Source: Arabidopsis thaliana (Eukaryota; Streptophyta; Magnoliopsida; Brassicales; Brassicaceae). From it: a stretch of DNA of 64,000 bases. Positions 46,262 to 57,013 of the stretch are shown here, piece after piece. The notes beneath the pieces were generated by a model, which saw only the letters and a program-made list of their open reading frames with translations, had not been told where the DNA came from and did not search any database. Position numbers and translations under genes: made by a program. The stretch lies in contig NC_003074.8 in the NCBI RefSeq assembly GCF_000001735.4, positions 11,346,101 through 11,410,100 on the forward strand. The letters run 5' to 3'. The first letter of the stretch is position 1. Each line of letters starts with the position of its first letter.

Positions 46262-47838
46262 ATTTACTCCCAGCTAGCTTCTGTTTTTTCATTCTAGAGT
46301 CCATGTCATCATCAATAGCATTCTTCTGATGTTTCCCTTTCTTGCTTTTCATCCGTTCCTCATAGGTTATCAAAGCACATGCCACAGAACTCGAATCTTC
46401 ACATTTAATTGCTGCTGAACTTTTTGATTCTTTTGATGGAGATGAATCTGTATCTTGACTTAATGAACTCTGTCTCTCAAAACTATCTGAAGTGGAACCT
46501 TGAAACAGATTCTCATTAGATGTCACCTTCTTTGACTTCCTCTTTCTTGATTGCTATTCACACTTGGCAATACCCTCTTCATTAGTTTAAGCCCGTGACA
46601 CATTCACTTCACTCTTAGCAACTGTCCCTTGAAGATAATAAAGCCCTCGATGATACTTTCATGATATCACCTTCTTCTTATCCTTGTAGAAGTGAACCAT
46701 GAAATCACTTCCCTCGTACTTGCAACCTGATTTTTCTAGCAACCCATAAGAAATCAGATTCCTACCCACATCGGGCATTTATTTTACATCCTTAAGTATC
46801 ACAACCGAACCATCTCGATTCTGAATCTTGATTTTCCCACTTCCTTTAATTTCTCCATGAGTGTTGTTAGCCATTAGCACTCTACCACCATTGAATTTCT
46901 TGAAGTCAAACAAGACACATCTATCAGATGTACTATGGAATGTACAATCAGAGTTCAGAACCCATTCTTTGCATGTGCTTTGAGTGCTCACAGTTAACAC
47001 CAAAGGTTGCGGAGGCTTAGTTGCAATATTAGCCAAATATGCAGGTTTCTTTGAGGGCATTCCCTTTTCTAGTGATCTTCCTTTCTACAGAAAAAAAAAC
47101 ATGTGTTGTTACTTGGCCTTGATTGGAATTTCCCATTTCCATTTGAACTTCCTGTCCATGGCCTTTTATTTCCCTTATTGTTTGATTTGCCCTTAAGATC
47201 ACCCAATAATACTTCTGAATCTGGTTTTGACACGTTCAACAATCCCTTTTCTTTCAACTCAATTTCTTTAGAGTATGCTGAACTTATGACTGCGTTTAGT
47301 GTCAAGGTATCCTTCCCACTCCCATACTTGAGTGTATCAACTAGTGAATCATATTGTGGTGGTAAGCCAGCCATGAGTTGTAGAGCCTGGTCTTCATCAC
47401 TAATGTTGATGTCTAAACTTGCTAGATCTGCAACTAGCTTGAGAAATGTATCCAGATTTTCTTCAATGCTTTTGTTCTCCACCATCTTGAAGCTTGTGAA
47501 CTTGTGTTTCAAATAGATCATGTTGGGTAAGGTCTTTGTCTGGTAGTCTCTTTCCAGTGCCTTCCAAATCCCAAGTGCAGTAGTCTCCTTCATAACCTTC
47601 ATTAGAATTAGATCGCTTAGACTCATGCTGATTAGACTCTTAGCTCTTTTATCTTTCTCTGCTTTCTTTGGATCTACCCTAGGTTCACATCCTTCCTCTG
47701 ACTTCCCGGGTCAGATGGTGTAGCATCTTCAACCAAGACAGATTCTAGGCAACTGACAAAACATCTTATGCTTCCACACTTAAAGTCTCCTTTGCCATCA
47801 AACTTCTCAATCTCAAATCTTGCATTTGTTGGTTCCAT
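46262..47838 (-). pseudogene. Copia gag-protease remnant
   Basis: A start ATG is at 47838 (MEPTNARFEIEKFDGKGDFK), followed by frameshifts, then an open gag stretch 47626-47069 (LSDLILMKVMKE, IWKALERDY, LYLKHKF-type text, MAGLPPQYDSLVDTLKYG), the UBN2/retrotran gag family. A broken zinc knuckle (CFFFC) ends it. 47060-46779 encodes the protease-like and gag-pre-integrase segment (WVLNSDCTFHSTSDRC, ANNTHGEIKGSGKI); the protease active site D-S-G reads N-S-D here. The integrase is deleted, and a charged segment (46526-46262) leads directly into the reverse-transcriptase start. Confidence 0.85.
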
Positions 47839-47886
47839 AGCTAGATGTCTTCCTTACAATCAAACCTGGATTGCTCTGATACCACT

Positions 47887-48318
47887 TGTAGAGAAAACTG
47901 AGAATAATAATAGCTTGTAAAAGAAACAAACACAAGAATTTGATAACCGAGTTCACGGCTAACCGATACGTCTCGGGGAAGGACTCTTGCTTCCAAGCTT
48001 CACTATATCAAAGAGGTTACACACACCACTAACTTGTGATGTCCTTGGTTCTTTTTCAGATTTTACACCCAAAAAGAACAAGATGCAAAAATAACAAAGA
48101 GAAAGAAAAAAGCTTGCTTTGGAAGCTCTTTATCTCTCTTCTCTAGAACTCTCTTTAGCTTGTCTTGTCACACAACTACCACCACTTCTCTTTGTACGTT
48201 CTAATAGAAATATTATATAGGTGATATGTAATGGACCACTTTTGTTCTTCTTTCTCTTCATGCCATTTTCGTCAGGCCCACTAAAACCCAAATAAGGTGT
48301 AGTCAAACTCAAATAACA
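47887..48318 (-). repeat. Copia 5' LTR (432 bp) with adjacent tRNA-Met primer-binding site
   Basis: Starts TGTAGAGAAAAC and ends AAATAACA on the plus strand. On the minus strand the bases next to it are AGTGGTATCAGAGC, containing the canonical initiator tRNA-Met primer-binding site. The right target duplication CAATC follows at 48319-48323, about 250 bp from the end of the MATH gene. Confidence 0.93.
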
Positions 48319-48574
48319 CAATCGTTCCCCTTTTAGTTCTCTTTGAAAGCAACAACCTATGTTGAGGATTAAAGCTTATGTATAACGTTATACTCGTTTG
48401 GATCATTCACACCTACATTACGTTTCATTGGTACTACGTGCTTCAAAAAATTGTACCAAGTCACTCTCCACTTAACAAAAACTACTTCCAAAAGGTGGAA
48501 ACTTACGATATCTCTCTAGCTTCCTACCTAAGTTTGATAAGGGCTCTAAGCCTCTAACAAAAACATAAATCTCA

Positions 48575-49771
48575 TCAGACAACATCATCTAACCTTAAAG
48601 GAGCTCCCACGTCCAACGCTTTTGCCTTCAAGTCCTTCATCTCTTCCTCGATTTCTCGCATTCGAGTCTCATAACTTTCTTCTTTCTCCTTCTTTTCTAA
48701 CACTTCATTCAGTTTCTTCTCCAACCAATCCAACTTAAATCCAGCCTCTTTCATGGATCTTAGTAAACCACATGCACCATCCAGATCATTCTTAGAGATT
48801 TCTCTAGGCGACTGGCGCAAAGTCTCAATCAAACTGAGTAGAACATTCATATACGCTGTCTTCACAATCCGGTTCGTTGGACGAAACTCCTTTGCAACAT
48901 CTGGATGTTTTTCAAAAATACGCTTCACAAATTCCACCTGCAAGTAAAACAAAACAAAATCCACAAAACTCAATAAACAATACAATAGAGTCTTGAAATT
49001 TCAAAAAAGAAGTTTGCATATTTATTTACCTGTGAAGGAAGAACATGAAACCCATTAACAACAATGCTTTCCATTATTACTGGAACCTCCCTAATCAAAT
49101 CTTTAGACACTTCACCATCATTGTTTAGCTTTGTCTTTTTAAAAGGCGGGTTTGATTCTTTAGATAACACTAATTTGTCAATAATTTCAAGAAACTCAAC
49201 AACAATCTTGATTTCTCCATTTACAATAAATCCAGCAAAGTGTTCATCAAATTTCCCAATAGAAAACATAGTTTCGCTACTGAAAACCGAACTCTTTTGA
49301 TCAAACATGGTTTCTGTAAGAAACAAAAAAAAACACAAAAGACATAGCTCAAAACTCGTAAAAATCTCAACTTTAAAAAGATAAGAGAAAATGTAGAAGC
49401 AAAAAAACAAACCTATACGTTGAGAGAGAATTTCAGAAATTTGATTGACTAGAGTAAAGATAATTTTAGCGTATCTACTCCACCCACAACCCATTTTTTG
49501 AGCAGAATCTTCGGCAACAATCAGAGTTAGAGATAAAGATTCTTTAAAGTTATTTTCTTTGGAATGTGCCACAACACGCCTACAAGCAAAAAAAAAACAA
49601 TGGATGCTTCACATGAATCACTAGACAACATCACAACAGAACAAGTTGTGTTGTTGTTTCTTACCAGCTGCAGCCACCGATGACAAAATAATTCGAAAAA
49701 AGCATATCTGAATTCAACGTTGGGACATTCTTAATCACCCAAGTGAACTTGTTATCGTCTAGATTTCCCAT
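48575..49771 (-). CDS. MATH domain and coiled-coil domain protein (At3g29580-like)
   Basis: Four exons are read on the minus strand: 49771-49665, 49579-49413, 49313-49030 and 48937-48575. All introns are GT-AG and the frame is kept, giving 306 residues. The N-terminal MATH (TRAF-like) domain starts MGNLDDNKFTWVIKNVPTL and includes YFVIGGCSW, the family's K-F-T-W-x-I and GGC-W motifs. It then continues through SLTLIVAED, CGWSRYAKI, ETMFDQ and FIVNGEIKIVVEF. A linker ([27 protein letters not shown]) follows, and the C-terminus is a coiled coil (LDWLEKKLNEVLEKKEKEE, MREIEEEMKDLKAKAL). Plants have an expanded family of such proteins, including RTM3; most are uncharacterised and thought to act as adaptors. 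A Copia element ends about 250 bp downstream. The locus name is from recognition of order with AFP3 and 5MAT. Confidence 0.88.
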
Positions 49772-50071
49772 TGAAGAACGGTGGAGAGAACTAAAACCCT
49801 AGAACCCAAATTCTCAAAGTCAAACCTTCCTTCTCGTTTGTCCCAGAAAAAGAAACCCTTAGTTCTCTGGTTCTCTGTATTGCGGCCCAATGTACTACTT
49901 GGCCCATTTTACTATTTTAGCCCAATTTCTGTTTCCTTGCTACTACGGCCTCCGAGAACTAATCATTCGGTTTAATCGGTTTTGTTCGATTTTTCGGGTT
50001 TTCAAATATTCTGACGAATTGAACCAAAATTTAGTTTTTGTTTCGGTTCAGGTCGGTTCTCGTTTTCTTTG
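49772..50071 (-). promoter_or_regulatory. Promoter region of the MATH gene with GGCCCA (site II-like) motifs
   Basis: GGCCCA occurs at about 49884 and 49901, with a related GCCCAATT at about 49919; on the gene's strand these read TGGGCC/TGGGCT, the TCP-bound site II element frequent in broadly expressed plant genes. A telo-box-like AACCCTAG is just before the start codon near 49795. Beyond 50071 the sequence is a hAT insertion, so the ancestral upstream sequence was interrupted there. Confidence 0.5.
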
Positions 50072-50079
50072 GTTCGGAT

Positions 50080-51052
50080 TAGGGGTGGCAAAATGGGTTT
50101 GAACCCTAATGAGTTGAAAATTTTGACTCAAATGAGTTGATGGATCAAATAAGTTATTGGGTCAATTGGTTTGATGAATAAAATGAGTTGGATTGTAATG
50201 GTTAATGGTTTCAATAGTTTACCCAATTAACCCATCAAGTTTTGTAAAATTGAATTAAACCAACTAAAATCTCTAAACCAATATCAATTTAAGTTTAACC
50301 AACACATCTAAACCAATTTAATAAAATCAATATTTTTTCATATTTCTTAAATATACAAGCAATGAAATTGAGAAGAAGTAAAGTCGTAATTTTTCCACAA
50401 AAAACATAAACCCACAATTTTTCCGCCAAAAAAGTAAACCCGTGATTTTCCCGCCAAAAACATAAACACCGTAATTTTCCCACCAAAAACAAAAACTCGT
50501 GATTTTCTCACCAAAATCGTAAACCCATAATTTTCGCGCTAAAAACGTAAACCCTAATTTTTCCGCCAAAAACGTAAACCCATGATTTTCCTGCAAAAAA
50601 CGTAAACCCGTAATTTTCCCGTCGAAAAAACGTAAACCCGTGATTTTTTTGCCAAAAACGTAAACCCGTGATTTTTCCGTCAAAAACGTAAACCTATGAT
50701 TTTTCTGCCAAAAATGTAAACCCGTAATTTTTCCGCCAAAAACGTAAACCCATGATTTTTCCGCCAAAAACGTAAATCCGTAATTTTTCCGCCAAAAACT
50801 TAAACCCTTAAAAAAAAGTAGAATCCGTAAATATTATAAGTTTGATAATAATGAATTAATAATTATTAATAATGATAATTATTTATTATTGTTTATATTA
50901 ATAATTAATTAAGTTATTAATTAAATGGGTTAACCCATTTAACAACTCAACCCATCAAATAAAATGGGTTGGGTCAACCCATAACTCATTTAACCCTAAA
51001 CTCATTTGATTATGAGTTGAGTTGAGTTGGGTTACCCATTTTGACACCTCTA
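50080..51052. mobile_element. Non-autonomous hAT element, 973 bp, target duplication GTTCGGAT
   Basis: The ends are TAGGGGTGGCAAAATGGGT and, in reverse complement, TAGAGGTGTCAAAATGGGT, 17 of 19 matching. GTTCGGAT lies on both sides (50072-50079 and 51053-51060), the 8-bp target duplication expected for hAT transposons, whose ends typically read (T/C)AGGGGTG. Further inverted homology (AACCCATCAAATAAAATGGG-type text) extends inward. No transposase. The centre is a 30-bp minisatellite. Confidence 0.93.
50385..50815. repeat. Minisatellite of about 14 units of about 30 bp inside the hAT element
   Basis: The unit is roughly CGTAAACCCGTGATTTTTC followed by CGCCAAAAA. Units differ by a few bases and A/T-tract length. 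Because the unit is about 10 codons and poor in stops, it generates a long but meaningless minus-strand frame (repeated W-V-Y-V-F-G-K-I-T). The CCGCCAAAA core also occurs in the foldback element at 27282-27362. Confidence 0.9.
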
Positions 51053-51689
51053 GTTCGGATATAAACTAAACAATTGTGTTCTGAATTGAACCGATTGTTT
51101 TCGGGTTAACTGAACATTATTTACATAGAATAGCTAAACCCAAAAAAATTAAAATTTCACGACAATATACAAGCCCATTAATATATTAATGATTCGCCTA
51201 AATAGGCTGTTGTAAGATATAAAATTAAGTTTTAATCTGTAGTATTTGAATACGGAAAAAATCAATAGTATTTGAATTTTGAATTTTGAATATTAAAATA
51301 GTAATCTACAAATTTAATTTTACAATACAGTTTCAATTTTAATTTTATACTTCATCTTAAGCAATAACAATTTGAAATCAAAATAATATTTATATTAGAT
51401 CAAATCTACATCTTTAATATTAAAAATAATTAATAATTGATAAATAATAAATATTTTTATAACAAAAAAAACAGAAACCAAGAAAATATTTAAAAAACAA
51501 ACATTGTTTAAAATATATTTTTAATATAACATAATCTCCTTAATTAATTTTACTTCATATATACAAACTCTAAATAAATTAAAATTAATAAATAAAAATA
51601 AATTTTCTTTTAGCTTCCTAGTTTTGAATAAGACTCTAATTAGAAAGCCTTATTAGTGTCAAACAGTCAAAAGCACAAACTAATGTCAT
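51053..51689. other. AT-rich spacer
   Basis: After the hAT target duplication, CGGATATAAACTAAAC and GAACCGATTGTTTTCGGGTTAAC continue the host sequence interrupted at 50079. The rest is low-complexity AT with no gene. Confidence 0.4.
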
Positions 51690-52215
51690 CTAGAAACAAC
51701 GTCTAATGTTGGAACTTGGAGGAGCTCCCACGTCCAACACTTTTGGATTCAAGTCTCATAAAATATTAACTTTCCGTTGTCGTCTTAGAATATCTTTAAT
51801 GTGGAACTTTATTTTTTTCTCTATTTTATAGTTAACTATATTTTAAAGAAATGTTGTTCTACTGTATGTCTATAAAATAAAGGTTTTTCTATAATAGAGA
51901 AAAATATAGAGTAATCTTTTTTTTACTCTATGTATATAGAGCAATTTCTATTTTTTTCTCTATTTTAGAAATCACTTATTTTGAAACCATGCAATAGAGC
52001 AAAATCAACAAATATTTCATGTAAAATAGAATCATGTCTAAAATAGAGAAAAAATAAAATTAGACATTAGAAATATTCTCATAAAATAGAAAATAATCAT
52101 CTCGTCATTGAAATGATTTTTCAGAAAGTTGATTCACTAGAGGAAAAGAAAGTCGAGCGTGTCTTCCCAACCAGAATAATTTTACAACAATAATCAACCG
52201 GCAGAAACAAAGACA
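51690..52215 (-). pseudogene. Decayed second MATH-domain gene
   Basis: On the minus strand 52215-52110 resembles the second exon of the neighbouring MATH gene (SGWEDTLDF against CGWSRYAKI, followed by a similar helix), and about 51775-51700 resembles its last codons: VLDVGAP matches ALDVGAP, and the flanking GGAGCTCCCACGTCCAAC is shared exactly. The intervening exons are replaced by AT-rich DNA with repeats of TATTTTTTTCTC-type text (51800-52090). It is best explained as the relic of a tandem MATH duplicate; the two anchors are short, so confidence is moderate. Confidence 0.55.
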
Positions 52216-52816
52216 AATAGTCATTAAATTTGTTTACTTTTGAACATGCAAGCAAAACAATAGAACCTAATACCTAAATTGGACTAAAAACATATGAAAA
52301 ACAAGTTTGTGTTAATTTTGATATGAATTTTTTTGTAATTAATTTTACTATTTTATAAATTAGATAAGTGTAAAATAGTTATTTTGTAAACTCACTAATG
52401 CTAACTTTAGTAATTTGTAGTGTATAATATAATTATTTATTGTTATTCTAAACAAGGCCGACTCAAAAATAATTTGGACCTTGTGCCCTATTTTTTTTTA
52501 GAAAACTAAAAATTATTTTTAATTTAAAAATTTAGTATCTCCATACAAAAAAATATGTTTTTCATACATATTATTCTTTTCTTTTGTCCCAAATATAGAT
52601 AAAATAAACGATCAATCATGATTTCGGTTTTTGTCTTCTCCAGTTTATTAGTCGTCAACTACATCCTCCATGAGAGATTGCCATGTCACTCTCCGATTCT
52701 ATCTCTCTTCTTCATGTCCTCACGCTTCAGCTCACCATTCTTGCTAATAGTAATGAATTAAAGATGATGTGGAATTAAAAACAACACATAAAACTAGAAC
52801 CAAAACGTTCTCATTT
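52216..52816. other. Intergenic region downstream of the acyltransferase gene
   Basis: AT-rich. The last part (52620-52816) is the probable 3' untranslated region of the minus-strand acyltransferase gene and contains CT-rich text. No other gene seen. Confidence 0.4.
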
Positions 52817-54166
52817 TTATTCCAACCCGATGGAGAATAATGAACCAAAACGTTCCACATCATCTTTCTTCAAACAAACACCAACCTCAACACCACCACT
52901 TCCATCTCCACTCTCCGACAATGAAACCGAAGCATCCTTATCAATCGTCACAATCTCTACCTTGACCGGTTTTCCCCACCCAAAATCAGACCCGTAAATC
53001 CCTAACCGGGTCGACCCAGCAACCGATATCATTTGCCTTCCCGGTTCCATCCTCTTAAACGCTTCAAACGGTAAAAGCATATTCTTCTCTATATTCTCCG
53101 GACACAATCCGTTGACCCATCCGGTCAAAGTCTCCACCGCCGTGATGAAACCTTTTCCTTCTCCTTCTTCCAATATTGGTTCTGCTTTCACGTCGAAATC
53201 TCCCGACCCGACAATGCAGTTCCCGAAGAACGTCGGCGGTAACGGAGGGTTTAACCGTGACCGAAAGTCTGATGCAAAACCAACGCACACAAACCGGGTC
53301 GGGTCACCTCCACGCATCTTCACCATGCATGTTATAACGTAAGCGTAAGTAATGACAAAAGTCGACAAACGGAGCTGCTTAGCGTGTGACTCGGTCTCCA
53401 CTCGTTCACGTAGCTTCTTGATGTCTTCTCGAGTTAACCGGTACGTGACTCGGAGAATATCGGATCCAATTATTTTGGAAGGAAACAGTTTTAAGCTTGG
53501 TTTGTTGTTGGAAGCTGATATCCACCGGTTCAAGAGTTTTGTCTCGAGTCCCGTTGGGTCTTGAACAATGATACGATCTAAAGACGGTACTAGATCGTGT
53601 GGCAGAGCTTCTTGTTCTTGTTTACAGTTGTGAGCCCATGCTTTGAGAAACATGGCTGTTGTTTTACCATCTAAAACGGCATGATGTGCGGTTACGCCGA
53701 GAGAAAATCCTTGGTTTGGGAAAAACGTTACCTGAACGGCGAGAACGCGAGCTGATTCGTCGGAAACCGGTAACTCAGGGACTAAAGAATGAAACTCCGT
53801 GGCGGGACGAGGTTCATCTCCGGAAAGATGGGAAAGGTCACCGTTAGACTCAGCTACCGTGAGATACACGGCATCTTTGTCGTCAGGAGAATAGACAATG
53901 GATGGTTTGGTTTTGATTGAATCCCACACGAGGCGGCCGGCGAGTGGGAGATAGTGGAGGAGCGTGGCTGAGAGAGAGGACTTAAGTTTAGAGATGAGAG
54001 AAGAGCGAGTCAGCTCGGGGACGTGGTAGAAAAGAACTCGGTCAACGGGGTGAAGTTTGAGCCAACCCAAGTCAAAGTAAGTGAGTGGGAGTGTGAGCGA
54101 GTTAGAAGACGGCGGGCTAACTTGGACCACCTCAAGTATGTTAACGGCTGAGTTGAAATTCACCAT
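52817..54166 (-). CDS. 5MAT: BAHD acyltransferase, anthocyanin 5-O-glucoside malonyltransferase-like
   Basis: One uninterrupted frame of 449 residues, the usual size for BAHD enzymes. The catalytic HxxxD motif is HHAVLD (His162, Asp166), and the structural DFGWG motif is at 394-398. YFDLGWLKLHPVDRVLFY near residue 30 and FFGNC (313-317) place it in the clade of anthocyanin/flavonoid malonyltransferases. Such enzymes transfer malonyl from malonyl-CoA to the 6-hydroxyl of a glucose on anthocyanins in the cytosol, stabilising the pigment for vacuolar storage. The protein and its position beside the MATH gene agree with A. thaliana At3g29590 (5MAT) as I recall it; exact substrate preference cannot be read from sequence. 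The start at 54166 gives the typical N-terminus; no intron is needed. All key residues are intact. Confidence 0.92.
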   Translation of the reverse strand: MVNFNSAVNILEVVQVSPPSSNSLTLPLTYFDLGWLKLHPVDRVLFYHVPELTRSSLISKLKSSLSATLLHYLPLAGRLVWDSIKTKPSIVYSPDDKDAVYLTVAESNGDLSHLSGDEPRPATEFHSLVPELPVSDESARVLAVQVTFFPNQGFSLGVTAHHAVLDGKTTAMFLKAWAHNCKQEQEALPHDLVPSLDRIIVQDPTGLETKLLNRWISASNNKPSLKLFPSKIIGSDILRVTYRLTREDIKKLRERVETESHAKQLRLSTFVITYAYVITCMVKMRGGDPTRFVCVGFASDFRSRLNPPLPPTFFGNCIVGSGDFDVKAEPILEEGEGKGFITAVETLTGWVNGLCPENIEKNMLLPFEAFKRMEPGRQMISVAGSTRLGIYGSDFGWGKPVKVEIVTIDKDASVSLSESGDGSGGVEVGVCLKKDDVERFGSLFSIGLE

Positions 54167-54301
54167 TACTGAATTTCAAAGTTTTATTGTTTTGACTTTG
54201 GCTTTGAGCGTTAGACTATGTATACTTCTATAGGATAGATATTAGCTTCTTTTGGAGGTTATGGGTCCTTACTTACTTCTCTCCCAAGAATATCAACCAC
54301 C

Positions 54302-54340
54302 TGCTAGGTTTACCCAACCGGTGGGTGTATATTTATATAT
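54302..54340 (-). promoter_or_regulatory. Putative core promoter of the 5MAT-like gene: TATA box and MYB-type sites
   Basis: ATATAAATA on the minus strand (about 54330-54338) lies about 165 bp before the start codon. Next to it, at 54309-54325, are ACCCAACC and CACC-type elements resembling R2R3-MYB AC elements, and CAGGTGG (about 54298-54304) is an E-box. MYB and bHLH control fits anthocyanin genes. The motif match is seen; the regulation is inferred. Confidence 0.45.
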
Positions 54341-54944
54341 GCTATTTTTTATTTTATTTTAAATAAGCTTTATGTTTGAGTTTTTTCTTTTCCAAATTTA
54401 TAAACAAGGTTATGGACTAAAAAAGGAGGCGAATTTCTAGTTCAAGTTCATGTAATTTATATTTTCTGGTAACTATTAAACAGTTTACGAATTTGTTTTA
54501 ATTTTTATTTTTAAGTTTACAGAAATTTTGTTGATATCATTAGAAATAAATATCTTACGATATAAATCAACAGTAACACTCTACTCTCATATTGTTGGGC
54601 TAATTTTTTGAAATTATAATGCAGCTCATTTAAAACCCAAACAAAAAAAACCACAAATTAATAAGGGTGAGTTAAATATATATACATAGAAAACTAAATA
54701 ATTAAGTATCTATCCATAGAAATCAGATATTTAGTTGTTTTTTGTCACCAGAAAATAATAAGACGAAATTGCCCCTATGACCAAATAAGATCTACATGAA
54801 CATATTAGTCATCGTTAGAATAAAAGTGGTTTTATTAAGTGACCTGATAAAAGAAACATAAACTAGCTTTGGTTAAAAACATTTATCTACATAAGAATAT
54901 CACTAGTCTAATAAATTTTCATATATAGATAATGATAACAAGGA

Positions 54945-55665
54945 ACATAAATTATGAGGGTGGTTGCTAACATTTTTATTATCCTTGATTATGGTAAGAA
55001 CATTGTTATCACAATTAATTTTTTAGATCATCACGAAATCCTCCAGAGTAGAGTAAAAGGAAAAGAATGTAAGATATATGATTATACGGATAGATGACAT
55101 TTATAGTTAACGGTAAAAGTAGTGATAATATGTTTTACCATGATAACAATAGTCTTAGTTGGATAATATAATAAGACAATTTATGTGATCTGTCAGCATA
55201 AACATTTATAATGAGAATATTTGCTAACATTTGCATTATCGATTACAATGGTGACAAAACTGTTATTACGATAATTGGTGTCTTATGTTTTCATGAAACC
55301 CTCAACAGTAAAGTGAAACGAGAAGAGTTTAAGTATATATTAATGTGGATGGGTAACGGTAAGGGTAAACGGTAAAAGTGGGGATAATATGTTTATCAAG
55401 ATAACTGTGTGCTTACCTAGATAATATAGTTACACTTACAATATGTAGAAATATTAATCGTCCAAACACATCGTGAAAATGAGGGAAGCTAACGTTTTGA
55501 TTATCGATAATAATGGTGAGAACATTGTTATCAGGTTAATGTGGATTTAGTTCTTCACAAAACCATGTAGAAAATAGGTAAAACATTTATTATGAATGAT
55601 AAAAAGTGGTGATAATATGATTACCATGATAAATGTGGTCTTAGTTGGATAAACAATTAGACGAT
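54945..55665. repeat. Three diverged tandem repeats of about 250 bp
   Basis: Copies at about 54945-55180, 55200-55440 and 55475-55665 each contain, in order, GCTAACATTT-like text, a GATTA...ATGGTGA/ATGGTAAGAA phrase, ATTGTTATCA-like text, an AAACCCTC/AAATCCTC/AAACCATG phrase, GGTAAAAGT...GATAATATG, and GTCTTAGTTGGATAA or similar. Divergence is considerable. They are non-coding and lie 0.8-1.5 kb upstream of the acyltransferase gene. Confidence 0.65.
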
Positions 55666-57013
55666 TGGTTTTCTAGAAAGAGAAAAAGGTATTTGAATCT
55701 CCAAGAAAAAAAAAATCAAAACTAAGATTTTGTTATATGGCTGACATAATATCTATCTAAAACTACAAATAATACAGATATAGGGATATATACGTCTTTT
55801 CCACATGAACAAAATTGCTGTAACAGTGCAGTATCTTGTCAATTAATTTCTCATTCTTCTGAGTATAGATCTTCATAATACCCAATTAAAAAAAGATTTG
55901 GACGTGTGTATACGAAGAATTATAGATGTATAATCTTTGCCACTACATCCACTGCCGCAACAGCTGCTTTTTTAATAGTTATGATAGCAGCTGCAGTCTC
56001 CACATACATAGAGTTTGCGTTCACTTTTTTTTTCTGTCACAACAACAAATTTAGTCTGTTTGCTTTCTTTTTTTATATTTTTGGTTGTGACATTGAAGCC
56101 ATCAAAACCGCCTTTCTTCAAAACAATATGGAGTATAAAGGCAGATATGATTCCAAACTCTAGCAAACACAAACCTTGCATTACCTGGTAAACATATAAC
56201 ATTGACATTTATTTGGCAATGTTATTGGACAAGTAACGTTTGTGCAAAGAACAAACCTTGCTATGGAATTTCAAGAGAACATGATAAGTAAATGTTGTTA
56301 AATTATAAGCACATCTAAAACAAACTAATAAAAAACCTTCTAAAATCCTATAATTATGCCTTTACAGTTAGGTGTGTTATTGTCCACTTAGAACTATTGG
56401 GCGAAACTGGATCAACTTTCCACTCTCAAATAATCTCAGAATAGGCCAATAAAAATGTCATGTTAGTAACAACGATTAATCCAAAAATTTATAGAGGTAA
56501 GTCATTTTTTTTTTTTGGCAAACTCTTAGAGGTAAGTCATTTATCATAAGAAAATAAAATATAAACTCAACCAAATATTTCCCATCATCCTCACGTATAG
56601 ACAAATAAAAGTTCACATGAAATTAAAAAGATAACCTATACTTGAACTCTAAGGCTGCCAAAAGGTTATATTTTGACTCAAAAATTGACGCCATTCAAAA
56701 TTTTACGAAAAAGTAAGCTTTAATAATTAATCCAAAAGTAACACATTTGGTTCTGTAATCAATTCCCTAAGCCAAACTATATAGAGCGATATTTTCTTTC
56801 TTAATGATCCATATATGATGGGGAAAGAAGAAGGAGAATCATATATCCATGTAGAAACCATGGTAGGAATTTAAATAAAAGAACTGGTTTCCATCGTTGA
56901 ACTTCACATGACTTCATATCCAAAGCTAACAAACATGTATATAAAATAATACACTAATTAAATTTATCATCACATAAAGACGAAAGAATCATCTAAAAAT
57001 GATACATTTATAT
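55666..57013. other. AT-rich intergenic region with one doubtful small membrane-protein frame
   Basis: The only notable frames overlap on opposite strands at 55906-56208; the minus-strand one contains a hydrophobic segment (GIISAFILHIVL) and a small Cys-containing tail but matches nothing I know. A 16-bp phrase, AGAGGTAAGTCATTT, is repeated around a T-tract at 56490-56545. No other gene seen. Confidence 0.3.

Larger units (their letters stand above)
41708..48318 (-). mobile_element. Deleted Ty1/Copia retrotransposon with perfect target duplication, split by a Gypsy element
   Basis: LTRs lie at 41708-42141 and 47887-48318, both in the same direction, flanked by CAATC at 41703-41707 and 48319-48323. 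Read on the minus strand, the primer-binding site TGGTATCAGAGC follows the 5' LTR (about 47873-47884), complementary to initiator tRNA-Met, and the polypurine tract AAAAGGTGGAGAT precedes the 3' LTR (42142-42155). Coding remnants are gag, a protease-like segment and the beginning of reverse transcriptase; integrase and RNase H are gone. The Gypsy element at 42471-46261 is inserted in the reverse-transcriptase remnant. Confidence 0.93.

Noticed and set aside
50295-50767. A 146-codon minus-strand frame rich in Val, Phe, Gly, Lys and Ile
   Set aside because: It is the translation of the 30-bp hAT minisatellite.
50385-50815. CRISPR-like array of regularly spaced repeats
   Set aside because: Plant nuclear sequence; the units are contiguous degenerate repeats without distinct spacers or cas genes.
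55906-56208. Small hydrophobic frames on both strands
   Set aside because: Overlap on opposite strands, no homologue recognised, no splice or promoter evidence; kept only as a remark on the intergenic region.
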